A stretch of DNA of 33,981 bases from Clostridia bacterium (GTDB lineage Bacteria; Bacillota; Clostridia; Oscillospirales; CAG-272): contig JAGBAS010000076.1 in the NCBI GenBank assembly GCA_017938885.1, forward strand, positions 1 to 33,981. Reading direction: 5' to 3'. The notes under the pieces were generated by a model. The model was not told the DNA's origin, searched no databases, and saw only the letters and a program-made list of their open reading frames with translations. The translations under genes were made by a program, and so were the position numbers. How positions within the stretch are numbered: the first letter of the stretch is position 1; each line of letters begins with the position of its first letter. This document shows positions 1 to 8,401 of the stretch, piece by piece.

Positions 1-2
1 AT

Positions 3-383
3 GCCGGATTGGTCGAGGATATCTACCACAATAAAGGCTACAACACGACCTTCTCAGACGGATATGATCTCGCATCCGAAGTGATCTATTTCCTCTGCCA
101 TTACATTGGTCACAACCTGGATGACCTGGCCTGTCAGAATCGTAAAGGTGAGCTACTGACTGTCCGTTTCGCTTGCTACCGTCACGCCCTGCGGTACATC
201 GAAAAAGAGTATCTGTCAGTCTATAAGACCATCAGTATCGAAGAATGCTCTCCGGCGTGTGCTTGTCTTGATACAAGTGGCGGCGCTACGCGCCGCCAGA
301 CAAGCACACGCCTACCACAACTCAACCGTCGCAACGCGAAAAATCAAGCCTGTAACGGCCGACGGATGCGAGGTCGCCGCTGA
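3..383 (+). CDS. 3' part of an unrecognised gene, possibly interrupted
   Basis: The frame is open to the left edge, so the gene probably begins outside the window; a TTG at base 9 is only an internal possibility. I do not recognise the protein. The first 80 or so residues look like a real, helix-rich soluble protein, with a stretch near YDLASEVIYFLCHY and another near ACYRHALRYIEKEYL. After that the composition changes abruptly to Arg-, Thr- and Gln-rich sequence, exactly where a large hairpin begins at about base 254. The natural reading is that the original C-terminus has been lost or overwritten by a structured element, and that the last 40 residues are read-through. It lies on the opposite strand to the lipoprotein genes and shares nothing with them. 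The true end is uncertain. Confidence 0.4.
   Translation, partial: AGLVEDIYHNKGYNTTFSDGYDLASEVIYFLCHYIGHNLDDLACQNRKGELLTVRFACYRHALRYIEKEYLSVYKTISIEECSPACACLDTSGGATRRQTSTRLPQLNRRNAKNQACNGRRMRGRR
254..312. repeat. Large nested inverted repeat (three-way hairpin)
   Basis: Bases 254-268 are an exact reverse complement of 298-312 (15 bp). Inside, 279-286 pairs exactly with 290-297 (GC-rich, 3-base loop). The bases 267-277 can form a small CTTG-ATA-CAAG hairpin. Together they make a branched, very stable structure. There is no T-run after it, so it is a poor match for an ordinary intrinsic terminator on the plus strand. It could be a palindromic mobile-element remnant or a structured RNA end. Confidence 0.7.
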
Positions 384-417
384 GCCGCTTGGCGAGCCTT
401 CGCATTTTCCCGTCGGC
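358..417. repeat. Second large imperfect inverted repeat
   Basis: Bases 358-365 (GCCGACGG) pair exactly with 410-417. Inside them ATGCGAGGTCGCC at about 366-378 pairs imperfectly with GGCGAGCCTTCGCAT at about 391-405. It lies in the gap between the left-edge gene and the stop of the last minus-strand lipoprotein at 469. Read on the minus strand it could end the lipoprotein operon, since a short T-run follows about 15 bases beyond the stem, but that distance is too long for a standard intrinsic terminator. Confidence 0.55.
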
Positions 418-468
418 GCGGGGTTGATTCATTAAGCTCTAACGCTATGTTGGCGGGACAGATTCCCT

Positions 469-1848
469 TCACGAATAGACTGCCCCGTTCTTATAGACGA
501 TCCCTGTCTCCATATCGATCACCGCATAGCGCAATTCCCAATTGATTCCGGTTATTTTCTGATAACCGTTGTACACGTTATCAAAATCCTCGTACGTGCT
601 GTACTCCACCACCAGGGTTTTTCCATCCATAGCCACGATACTGCGGATGGCATCGGGGATGTCGTTTGTCGTCAGGGTGGCCAGTAAGGTCAGCTCGTCA
701 TCAGCGCTTTTGCGATACCATATCTCACCTCCGCTGTAGTTGACCAGCCGGTTTTCTACCTTGTCGTTGTAGTAGGTGTAGTGGGGATCGTCCTTGTAGG
801 CAGGTGTATTATGCTTTAAGAAGAAATACTGCCCCGTCTGGTTCCAGGCATTCAGCTCCCCTGTTTCCTCGTCCATAAAGCTTTCCTTTGTCATGGTTTC
901 CCCGGTACTGAGATCGTAATACAAGACACTATTGGCTGTTACGCTTTGACGAAGCACCATCAAATGGGAGGTTCCGGCACGCCCCACAACGATAAACCGA
1001 ACGTCCCCGTCCTCCGGATTCAAAAGAGAGGCCTTCAGCAGGCACTTCCGCTCCTCTGTGTCGATATCATACTGCCATAATGCCCCGTCTGAAGCCGTGT
1101 AGTACAGATACCGGCCAAGCCCCCTACCGGATTGAAAGGTGAAATTTGGGTCCGTTGCGGCGGAGCAGGTGTTGGTTTGGGGATCAAATACGAATAGGGA
1201 GAACGAAACGCGCCCATCGTCCTTCAACACACCGCCAATCATGTAGATCATTCCTTGATGAACCGAGAAACAATCGGGAAAGTCCAGTTCATTCCATTCG
1301 TACACCTGCTTTACATCATCCAGCATCAAATTGAACGAGTACAGGCGGTAGCCCCCTCCAAACATTTCCATCAAAAGATAAATCCGATCCCCCAACACCA
1401 CGCATTCATCAATTTGGCCGTAGAACAAGCAGGAGTCACTATAATGATCGCAAGCCAGATCCTTGCAAAGCGTGACGATATTCCCCGTCAGCTTGCTGTA
1501 TGCCTGTCCGCCATTCCCAAAGGTTGCCAGACTGAAAATGTAGTAATACGGCGTATTGGCTACGATATCGGAGGAATATTCCGTGTAATCCGAGGTGCTG
1601 CGGTACATAGTGAGAAGCTCCTCGGGGGACATGGACTCGTAGGGGTTTCCGTCGGTGAGCTGAACACTTGACTCCGGGGCTTTGTCCGCAGGAGTGTCCG
1701 AGGAGGTTCCCGTAGGGGCTTCGGTGACGGTTCCATGATCGGGCGTGCCCGTGTCGATGGGATCGCGGTATTGATCTCTGCGGTTGCAGGACGTGAACCC
1801 GACAGACAGCAGTATGGATGTCAAGCAAACGGCTATACATTTTTTCAT
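469..1848 (-). CDS. Surface lipoprotein, RRDQY subfamily (array member)
   Basis: The product is a 459-residue predicted lipoprotein. The signal peptide (MKK, then a hydrophobic run) ends at the lipobox F-T-S-C with Cys21, followed by N-R-R-D-Q-Y. A Thr/Pro/Ser-rich linker runs to about residue 66, then comes the family helix NPYESMSPEELL and a beta-rich domain. The family metal/thiol-type motif is CKDLACDHYSDSC, with four residues between His and the last Cys. The C-terminal part keeps the DIPDAIRSIVAMDGKTL and YAVIDMETG signatures. I chose the ATG at 1848 because AAAGGAT lies at proper distance upstream and the signal peptide starts there; an in-frame ATG at 1884 would add 12 charged residues. 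It is the last gene of module I. Its function is unknown; surface ligand binding is inferred only from architecture. Confidence 0.9.
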   Translation of the reverse strand: MKKCIAVCLTSILLSVGFTSCNRRDQYRDPIDTGTPDHGTVTEAPTGTSSDTPADKAPESSVQLTDGNPYESMSPEELLTMYRSTSDYTEYSSDIVANTPYYYIFSLATFGNGGQAYSKLTGNIVTLCKDLACDHYSDSCLFYGQIDECVVLGDRIYLLMEMFGGGYRLYSFNLMLDDVKQVYEWNELDFPDCFSVHQGMIYMIGGVLKDDGRVSFSLFVFDPQTNTCSAATDPNFTFQSGRGLGRYLYYTASDGALWQYDIDTEERKCLLKASLLNPEDGDVRFIVVGRAGTSHLMVLRQSVTANSVLYYDLSTGETMTKESFMDEETGELNAWNQTGQYFFLKHNTPAYKDDPHYTYYNDKVENRLVNYSGGEIWYRKSADDELTLLATLTTNDIPDAIRSIVAMDGKTLVVEYSTYEDFDNVYNGYQKITGINWELRYAVIDMETGIVYKNGAVYS

Positions 1849-1880
1849 CGCGACGATCCTTTCTTTTCTATCTTCTGACA

Positions 1881-3284
1881 TCATTTATAAACGGTTCCCG
1901 TCTCCAGATCGATCACGGCATAGCGCAGCGAGTCTCCGCTTGTCAGTTTATTGTAATCATTATAGACATTTTCGAAATCCTTATAGGTTTTGTAGGACAC
2001 TACCAGAGTTTTGCCGTCGGTTGCTACTACGTAGCGGATCGCGTCCGGAATGCCGTCAGTCTGCATACGAACAAGCAAGGAAAGCTCGGAATTGCTGTCG
2101 GGACGGAACCAGATCTCACCGCCGCTGTAGTTGACAAGCCAGTTTTCCACCTTGTCGTTATAGTAGGTGTAGTGGGGGTCATTCTCGAAGGTAGGGGTAT
2201 CGTGTTTCATTTGCAGGTACTGCCCCGTGCTGATCCATACAAGATTTGCCTTGTCCTCTCCTAAGAGAGATTCCTCGGTGATGATTTCGCCTGTGGTCAG
2301 ATCATAGTAAAAGTACGTGAACACCTGAACACTCTGACGAACAACACAAATATGATTGGGTCCCGCGGCTTTCAATGCGTGAAAGCGCACGTCACCCTCC
2401 TCGGGGTTCAGTAGCGAGGCCTCCAACAAACAGGTATGCGTGCCGTTCTTGAAGTCATATTGCCAAAGCGCGCCGTCTATAGCGGTATAATAAAAGCAAC
2501 CATCCAGCAAACCGACATTGCTGCCGACCCAAAATATGAAATCCTCTCCCAATGCATAGTCGTAGGTCTTTTGTTCGGGATCAAGCACAAACAGCGAGCT
2601 CCTTACTTCATCTCCTTCGTTAAGCACCTTGCCGGCCATGTAAAGCTTACCGTTGTATACGCTAAATGATTCAGGATAATCATAGCCATTCCACTCGTAA
2701 ATGAGCTCAGCATCATCGAACATGTAATTGAACGAATACAGTCTGAACCAGTTGTCAAAGCCATTCCTAATACCCAGATAAATACGGTCACCAATTAAAA
2801 AATAACCGGAAGGCGTACCGCTGAACATGCAATCATCGTGTCTGCATCCCAATTCTTTACAAAGAGTAACGTATTTGCCTGTCAACTTACTGTATGCCCG
2901 ACCACCCGGTTGAAACGTATCAGACCGAATGACGTAATAGTAAGGAGTGTTGTAAGCCAAATCGGAGGAGTATGTAGCGCTCTCTGAGGTCTGCTGATAT
3001 AACGCCAACAGATCATCCTTGCTCATACCCGCATAAGGATTCCCCGTTCCTTCCTGACTTGGAGGATTGCCGGGATTTGCGGGCGTTGTCCCCGTTTCGG
3101 TGTCCTGCCCGGTAGTTACATCCGGATCGGTGGGCTGATCGGTGACCGCATTGGTAGTAGGTGTGGTTGTTCCTGCGTTAGTTTCTATACCCACAGGGTC
3201 ACGGTATTGATCTCTTCTTCCACATGAAGCGAGTACAGCAATAATCATAATAAATGCCAAAATGATGGCTGTCGTTTTCTTCAT
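1881..3284 (-). CDS. Surface lipoprotein, RRDQY subfamily (array member)
   Basis: The product is a 467-residue predicted lipoprotein with signal peptide and lipobox L-A-S-C (Cys21), then G-R-R-D-Q-Y. The Thr-rich linker (about residues 30-85) is nearly the same as that of the next upstream gene (3307-4734), including TNAVTDQPTDPD, so these two copies are close duplicates in that segment. The helix NPYAGMSKDDLLALY and the motif CKELGCRHDDC follow, then a beta-rich domain with repeating short hydrophobic strands and the conserved DGIPDAIRYVVATDGKTL and YKTYKDFENVYN blocks. AAAGGAT upstream of the ATG supports the start. It sits between two paralogs with gaps of 22 and 32 bases and is probably cotranscribed with them. 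The ligand is unknown. Confidence 0.92.
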   Translation of the reverse strand: MKKTTAIILAFIMIIAVLASCGRRDQYRDPVGIETNAGTTTPTTNAVTDQPTDPDVTTGQDTETGTTPANPGNPPSQEGTGNPYAGMSKDDLLALYQQTSESATYSSDLAYNTPYYYVIRSDTFQPGGRAYSKLTGKYVTLCKELGCRHDDCMFSGTPSGYFLIGDRIYLGIRNGFDNWFRLYSFNYMFDDAELIYEWNGYDYPESFSVYNGKLYMAGKVLNEGDEVRSSLFVLDPEQKTYDYALGEDFIFWVGSNVGLLDGCFYYTAIDGALWQYDFKNGTHTCLLEASLLNPEEGDVRFHALKAAGPNHICVVRQSVQVFTYFYYDLTTGEIITEESLLGEDKANLVWISTGQYLQMKHDTPTFENDPHYTYYNDKVENWLVNYSGGEIWFRPDSNSELSLLVRMQTDGIPDAIRYVVATDGKTLVVSYKTYKDFENVYNDYNKLTSGDSLRYAVIDLETGTVYK

Positions 3285-3306
3285 AAACTAATATCCTTTC
3301 GTAGCA

Positions 3307-4734
3307 TTAGGCACTCTCTACGTAGTTATTTTTATACACAATACCTGTTTCCAGATCTATGATGGCGTATCTACTTGGATTGTCTCCTCTCGTTTCCTTG
3401 CTATAGTTATTGTAAACGTTGTCAAAATCCTTATAGGTTTTATACATCACAATCAATGTCTTACCGTCAGTAGCAGCAACAGATACGATCATATCCGGGA
3501 TATCATCGGTCATCATGCGTGCAACCAGCGTCATCTCGTCATCTTCTGTTTCGCGGAACCAGATTTCTCCGCCGGTATAGTTCGTAAGCCAGTTCTCTGC
3601 TTTATCATTGTAATAAGTGAAATGTGGATCATTTTCATATGCGGATGCAGTATGATTCAAAAAAGCGTACTGGCCCTGTTGATTCCACATAGCCCATTTT
3701 TCTGGATCACGAAATACTTCTTCTTGAGAAAAGAAGTCTCCCGTGTTCACATCATAATACCATGTTTTATTCCGCGTGACATTCTGGCGTGCAACACCAA
3801 TCAAGGAATCATTCACGAAACATTCCACAATAAATCGGATATCTCCGTTTTCAAAATCAAGATATGAAGCATCCAACAGGCAAGTATGCTCCTTCGTGGT
3901 CAAGTCCACCCTCCACAGAGTTCCGTCCAAGGCGGTGTAATAGTAACTTCCCTCGCAGATAAAGCTGCCATGTTGAATAATAAATTCCTCACCAAGGGCA
4001 AAATCATATGCTTTTGCTTGGGGGTCAATGGCAAACAGCGTTTTTCTGACCTCACCGTCTGAGCACAGGATATTACCTGTCATATATAGCTTCCCATTGT
4101 ACTCCGACATGTTTTGCGGTGTATCAATATCCGACCACTCGTAAAGAAGTTTGGCATCATCCAGCATGAGATTAAAGGAGTACAAAAAGCACTTTTCAAC
4201 CTTGCTGTTTGAATTGACCAAGGTCATATAAATACGATCTCCTGCAACCACACAATCCATCACGTATGCGTCAAACATACAGTTTTGATGCTTACATCCG
4301 AGCTCTTTACACAGAGTAACCATATTACCGGTCAGCTTACTGTAAGCCTTGCCGCCATTACCGTTTTCTCCATTGCAAAGTATGTAGTAGTATGGTGTAT
4401 TGACAACTATATCACCGGATTGACTCACATACGTTGGGGTGTCTGTATAATGCGCGAGCAAATCTTCTGCCGACATACCCTCATAAGGATTTCCCGTTTT
4501 CTCGGGGCTTGGAGGATTATCGGGATTTGCGGGTGTTGTCCCCGATTCGGTTTCCTGCCCGGTAGTTTCATCCGGATCGGTGGGCTGATCGGTGACCGCG
4601 TTGGTGGTAGGTGTGGTTGTTTCTGCGTTAGTTTCTGTACTCACAGGGTCACGGTATTGATCTCTGCGATTGCAGGAGGCAAGCACAGTGAAAATTGACA
4701 ACACTGCTAAAACAATAGCAATACTTTTTTTCAT
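3307..4734 (-). CDS. Surface lipoprotein, RRDQY subfamily (array member)
   Basis: The product is a 475-residue predicted lipoprotein. The signal peptide ends in L-A-S-C (Cys21), then N-R-R-D-Q-Y-R-D-P. The Thr/Pro-rich linker matches that of the 1881-3284 gene closely. The family helix NPYEGMSAEDLLAHY comes around residue 85, then the motif CKELGCKHQNC and a beta-rich domain ending in RYAIIDLETGIVYK. It is the first of three lipoproteins directly downstream of the LRR gene of module I, after a gap of only 20 bases, with AAAGGA before the ATG. The order permease, LRR, lipoproteins is repeated in module II, so these proteins probably act with the transporter cassette. The substrate is not evident. 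Confidence 0.92.
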   Translation of the reverse strand: MKKSIAIVLAVLSIFTVLASCNRRDQYRDPVSTETNAETTTPTTNAVTDQPTDPDETTGQETESGTTPANPDNPPSPEKTGNPYEGMSAEDLLAHYTDTPTYVSQSGDIVVNTPYYYILCNGENGNGGKAYSKLTGNMVTLCKELGCKHQNCMFDAYVMDCVVAGDRIYMTLVNSNSKVEKCFLYSFNLMLDDAKLLYEWSDIDTPQNMSEYNGKLYMTGNILCSDGEVRKTLFAIDPQAKAYDFALGEEFIIQHGSFICEGSYYYTALDGTLWRVDLTTKEHTCLLDASYLDFENGDIRFIVECFVNDSLIGVARQNVTRNKTWYYDVNTGDFFSQEEVFRDPEKWAMWNQQGQYAFLNHTASAYENDPHFTYYNDKAENWLTNYTGGEIWFRETEDDEMTLVARMMTDDIPDMIVSVAATDGKTLIVMYKTYKDFDNVYNNYSKETRGDNPSRYAIIDLETGIVYKNNYVESA

Positions 4735-4754
4735 GGTGTTTTTCCTTTCATAAA

Positions 4755-5957
4755 TTACGGATTATTTGTTGGCTTTAATTGCGGAACTCCGCTGTCGTCA
4801 TACTCCCACGCATCCGCATAATACCACTGCGCCTCCACCGCCTTACAGGACGCGGCAAGGTAGGGGATATACTTGATCGCTTCCTCTTTGGTATCGGACA
4901 GATAGACATGAGTCAATCCGGTATTCTCAAAGGAATACGTATCCCCTGTGTAAACGGGCGAGCCCTTGAACAGCAGGTATTCAAGATTCACACAGCCCTG
5001 AAAGGAGCCCGTTCGCTCCACGCTTTCGGGAAAGACCACGGCGGTAATATCCACAAGCCCCTCCAGCGCGTTTCGCGTGACATCGACCACCCCATCGGGG
5101 AGTGTCAGAACACCTTCTATAAGCTGTCCTTGGATATACAGATGCCCCGCCACCGCTACGGGATTGGCAAGGACGAGGCCGAAGTCGATCCCGCACCAGT
5201 CCTTTATGCTCCCGTTATAGTTCACGGCGGTCAAGCCGTCGCAATTTGCAAAGGCATGGCTGTCGATCATTTGTACTCCTATGGGAATGGTGATCTCGGT
5301 GAGGGAGCGGCACCCCTTGAACGCCGAGCTGTGGATCTCGGTCAGCGTAGTGGGGAGGGTGACAGCCGTCAGATTGACACAGCTTTGAAAGGTTCCCTCA
5401 TTCAGAGCCGTAATGCCCTCGGGGATCACGGCTTCGGTCAGACGCAGGCAATCCTCAAAGGCCTCCCGCCCGATGTGCTGAACCGTGGAGGGGATCTCCA
5501 CACGGCGGAGCTTGGAGCAGCCCTGAAAGGCCCACTCTCCGATAGTGGTGGCCCCCTCGGGAAGATGTATGTAGGTCAGGGTTTTCACCTCGATAAATGC
5601 CCGGGGGTAAATGCCCAAAACGGGCAGACCCTCATGGGTGGCGGGGATCATTAGCTGGGTGTCCTTGCAGTCTCCCATCCCGCTGACGTAATAGGCAGAC
5701 TGCCCCTCGCTAACCTCGGAAAGAATATAGGCAAGTCCCTCTGAGGGTGCATAGGTAACGCCGCATTGTTGACATACATCGTCCGTAAATCGGTGAGCCA
5801 GACAGGTATTCTCCGCCTCGTCGTAAGGGTTCACAAAGGGTCGCTCGGTCTCGCCCTCCAGAGGGAGTCCTGTTCTGCACCCCGTAAGCCCCGCAAGCGC
5901 CGAAAGGAGCAGAGCGGCGACTATGGACACAATCATCATTCTTTTCAAGCTCTTCAT
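4755..5957 (-). CDS. BspA-like leucine-rich repeat lipoprotein
   Basis: The product is a 400-residue predicted surface lipoprotein: signal peptide, lipobox L-T-G-C (Cys27), then R-T-G-L-P-x-E-G-E-T and FVNPY. A short Cys/His segment (CLAHRFTDDVCQQCG) follows, resembling half of a zinc ribbon. From about residue 120 there are tandem BspA-type (LRR_5-like) repeats of the pattern LTxIxxPxGxxxIxxxAFxxCxxL, about ten in all; the C-terminal repeats are degenerate. Such repeats usually mediate protein or surface binding. I chose the ATG at 5957 because GGAGGTG lies just upstream and the hydrophobic signal starts there; longer in-frame starts would overlap the permease stop. It follows the permease gene by 26 bases, and the same pair recurs at 20997-24645, which argues for a working partnership with the permease. 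Confidence 0.93.
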   Translation of the reverse strand: MKSLKRMMIVSIVAALLLSALAGLTGCRTGLPLEGETERPFVNPYDEAENTCLAHRFTDDVCQQCGVTYAPSEGLAYILSEVSEGQSAYYVSGMGDCKDTQLMIPATHEGLPVLGIYPRAFIEVKTLTYIHLPEGATTIGEWAFQGCSKLRRVEIPSTVQHIGREAFEDCLRLTEAVIPEGITALNEGTFQSCVNLTAVTLPTTLTEIHSSAFKGCRSLTEITIPIGVQMIDSHAFANCDGLTAVNYNGSIKDWCGIDFGLVLANPVAVAGHLYIQGQLIEGVLTLPDGVVDVTRNALEGLVDITAVVFPESVERTGSFQGCVNLEYLLFKGSPVYTGDTYSFENTGLTHVYLSDTKEEAIKYIPYLAASCKAVEAQWYYADAWEYDDSGVPQLKPTNNP

Positions 5958-5983
5958 GGTAACACCTCCAAACGCTGAACCGC

Positions 5984-8374
5984 TCATGCCTTGGTCCATT
6001 TGCGCCATGCCCACCAAAGGACACCCCCACAGCCGCCAAGCAGGACAGCCGTAAACAGAATGCCGTAGAGAACAGCGCCGTGGGCCATGGTCATGTACTC
6101 GTTGCCCGACAGGAGGGCTGTAAAGTCCCCGTATTTGGCGATCTCCAAGCCGAATTTACGGAACACAAAGGGGATGACCGTCGCAAGTGCCACAACAGCC
6201 ATGGTATTGACAGGCTTTTTCCCCATGACCGATATGGATACCGTCAGCGTTGCCAGAATCATCACGCCCAAGACACGCACGGCTTCAAATATCATTAAGT
6301 ATTGATGGATGGTGATATTCCATTTGATCTCCGCCAGCATGGGTAGACTCTGCACGGGGGACAGGCCGCCCGTAAAGGCATACAACTCGGTCAGCTTGGT
6401 GTGGTCAGTCAGACCAAACAGAATAGCCAGCGCGCCGCAAACGGTAATGGCTAACAGGTACTTGGCGGCAAACAACCTCCCTCGTCCCCGCTTGGTGGAG
6501 CGCAGGATCTCGGTGACACCCGCGCCGTATTCGGTAGTGAAAAGCACCGCCGCGAATACCAGGGTAAAGCCGTACAGGATCACGTCAAAGCTACGGCTGA
6601 ACATCCGATTCCAGCCGGTAACGTACACGAAATCCCCCTCGATCCCCCGATGACGCAGGGAGAGCAGATGATCCCGCTGGGCTTCCACGGACACGAAAAT
6701 GGGGTCCTTGGCCTTTGCCGTATCCAGCTCGTCCTGGTATTCCATGTATTCGGCAAAGGAGATCTCCTTGCTCGCGTATTTTTCCTTCATGGTCTCCTCG
6801 GAGGAAAGAATACTGTCCAGATGGGCACGCTCGTCCTCCATGTAGGCAAGCTTTTCGTCGGTGACCTCTCCCGCCAACAGATCCATGTAGTCTTGATAGA
6901 CCGCATCCGAGAAGGAGTAGGCCACCGATTCGGTGGAATACACCGTATAGCCCTTGACCAGCAGGATGGCAAGGATCAGCAGTAGCCATTTTCCTGCCAC
7001 CAAATGCTTGTGCTGCTCGTATGCACCCATCAGACGGACGGGGCACGGGATGGCCTTGGTGAATATCGCCCACTTTTTCCGTGACTTTTTCCGACTTACC
7101 TTGTGAACACCGGGGGTTCGGCAGTACAGCAGCCCCGTCGTCAAAGCGGTGCCAAGCAGAAGCAAACCGAAAAACAGGAAAATAGCGGGCAGGTATGGCA
7201 GGCACCGCCCGAATACGTTGATGGCGTAATAACGGGTAAAGCACACCTCTGTATCCATAACGGTGAAAATGTTGAGCAGGTGTAGCGGATGATCCGTGTC
7301 CAGAAAATCTGTGAAGTGGACTACAAAGTTTGCCCCTCCGAAAATCAATCCCGCCAGGTAACTGAGCGCGTGATTCTTGACCAACAAGGAAACCGTCATG
7401 AGCAGAGAGCCCACCGAGAACAGGGTGAGTATTTTGATGAGCAGGGTCAAGCCGAGATATTCTCCCACCGTGACGATATACGGGCAGTACACGTTCACTT
7501 CGAAAATCTGCACGAAGTTGGAGAGGGAGGAATACCCGCCGCTCTCCAATCCGAAGATGACCCACGTTGCTCCGCTGAACAACAAAACCGATGCGGCCGA
7601 GACAAGCAACAGAGTCAGATACTTGGTGGTAATCAACGCGAAACGACCTTTTTTCGTTGCGCGGAGAATGGGAAAGGTGCCGTTCTTTTTTTCGTCCAGT
7701 AACAGTCCCGGGATGAGGACGAGGATGAACAACAGCATACAGATATTGCCGTCGGTATAGGTGAAATACATATCCCAGCCCTTGCGATCCTCAAAGCGGA
7801 TGGGCAGATTCTTGTTTACGGAGTAAACGTCGATCACGTCGCTCTGGTAGCGGTATTCGTAGCTGTCCGCGCTCATGCCGTAGGCCAGGTATTCCTCCTG
7901 AAACAGCTTGGCGTTGTCGATCACACTCTTCAGAAGCGCGGGGTACTCCTCCGTGACGTATCCGCTGACGCGGTAGAAATACCGATAGGTATTGAAATAA
8001 AGATCCACCTTGGCTCGAATTTCATCATTATATTCGGGCCAGAAATCCTGTATGGTGTAGCTACCCTCCTCGCCCCGCATCATGGCTTCCATGTTCTTCT
8101 CGGTCACCAGAGAGGTCATTTCGATGGAGGTCAGATAGTACGCCCGACAGCTTGAGAATTCTTCCATGAACGTCTCGGGATCGGCCTCGTAGCGTGCGTA
8201 CATTTCATCCACAATGGCCTGGGTCTCCGCATCCAGCTCGGAATGCAGGTTCAGCTCACCTCGTGAAAGTGGGGCGGCGTAGTAGGATAGCAGTAGGTTC
8301 AGGGCGAACATGATGATGAAGAATATGGGAATGAATTTGCTTCCAAGCAGCTTTTTGATTTCGTATCGGATCAT
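5984..8374 (-). CDS. Double-length ABC-2 type transporter permease
   Basis: The product is a 796-residue membrane protein made of two similar halves. Each half starts with a membrane segment and a large charged loop, followed by a cluster of membrane segments. The halves share an internal signature: LLLDEKKNGTFPILRATKKG near residue 230, and TEYGAGVTEILRSTKRG in the second half. This fits an ABC-2 exporter permease in which both membrane domains are fused in one chain. The extracytoplasmic loops (about residues 35-205 and 490-590) are rich in Asp, Glu and Tyr. AAAGGGG precedes the ATG. No ATPase gene is adjacent in module I, unlike module II, so it may borrow the ATPases encoded at 26213-27967 or 32680. 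The paralog at 22240-24645 has the same layout. Confidence 0.92.
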   Translation of the reverse strand: MIRYEIKKLLGSKFIPIFFIIMFALNLLLSYYAAPLSRGELNLHSELDAETQAIVDEMYARYEADPETFMEEFSSCRAYYLTSIEMTSLVTEKNMEAMMRGEEGSYTIQDFWPEYNDEIRAKVDLYFNTYRYFYRVSGYVTEEYPALLKSVIDNAKLFQEEYLAYGMSADSYEYRYQSDVIDVYSVNKNLPIRFEDRKGWDMYFTYTDGNICMLLFILVLIPGLLLDEKKNGTFPILRATKKGRFALITTKYLTLLLVSAASVLLFSGATWVIFGLESGGYSSLSNFVQIFEVNVYCPYIVTVGEYLGLTLLIKILTLFSVGSLLMTVSLLVKNHALSYLAGLIFGGANFVVHFTDFLDTDHPLHLLNIFTVMDTEVCFTRYYAINVFGRCLPYLPAIFLFFGLLLLGTALTTGLLYCRTPGVHKVSRKKSRKKWAIFTKAIPCPVRLMGAYEQHKHLVAGKWLLLILAILLVKGYTVYSTESVAYSFSDAVYQDYMDLLAGEVTDEKLAYMEDERAHLDSILSSEETMKEKYASKEISFAEYMEYQDELDTAKAKDPIFVSVEAQRDHLLSLRHRGIEGDFVYVTGWNRMFSRSFDVILYGFTLVFAAVLFTTEYGAGVTEILRSTKRGRGRLFAAKYLLAITVCGALAILFGLTDHTKLTELYAFTGGLSPVQSLPMLAEIKWNITIHQYLMIFEAVRVLGVMILATLTVSISVMGKKPVNTMAVVALATVIPFVFRKFGLEIAKYGDFTALLSGNEYMTMAHGAVLYGILFTAVLLGGCGGVLWWAWRKWTKA

Positions 8375-8401
8375 GAGATCGCCCCTTTCGCGGTTATTTC
8401 A

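Noticed and set aside
4779..5654. Plus-strand open frame opposite the LRR gene (291 codons)
   Set aside because: It is a mirror of the regular LRR repeats on the minus strand, which create long open frames in other frames. No start signal or domain is visible.
6591..7565. Minus-strand open frame of 324 codons inside the permease gene in another frame
   Set aside because: It is out of frame with a complete, well-supported permease and is Arg/His/Gly-rich without any recognisable pattern.
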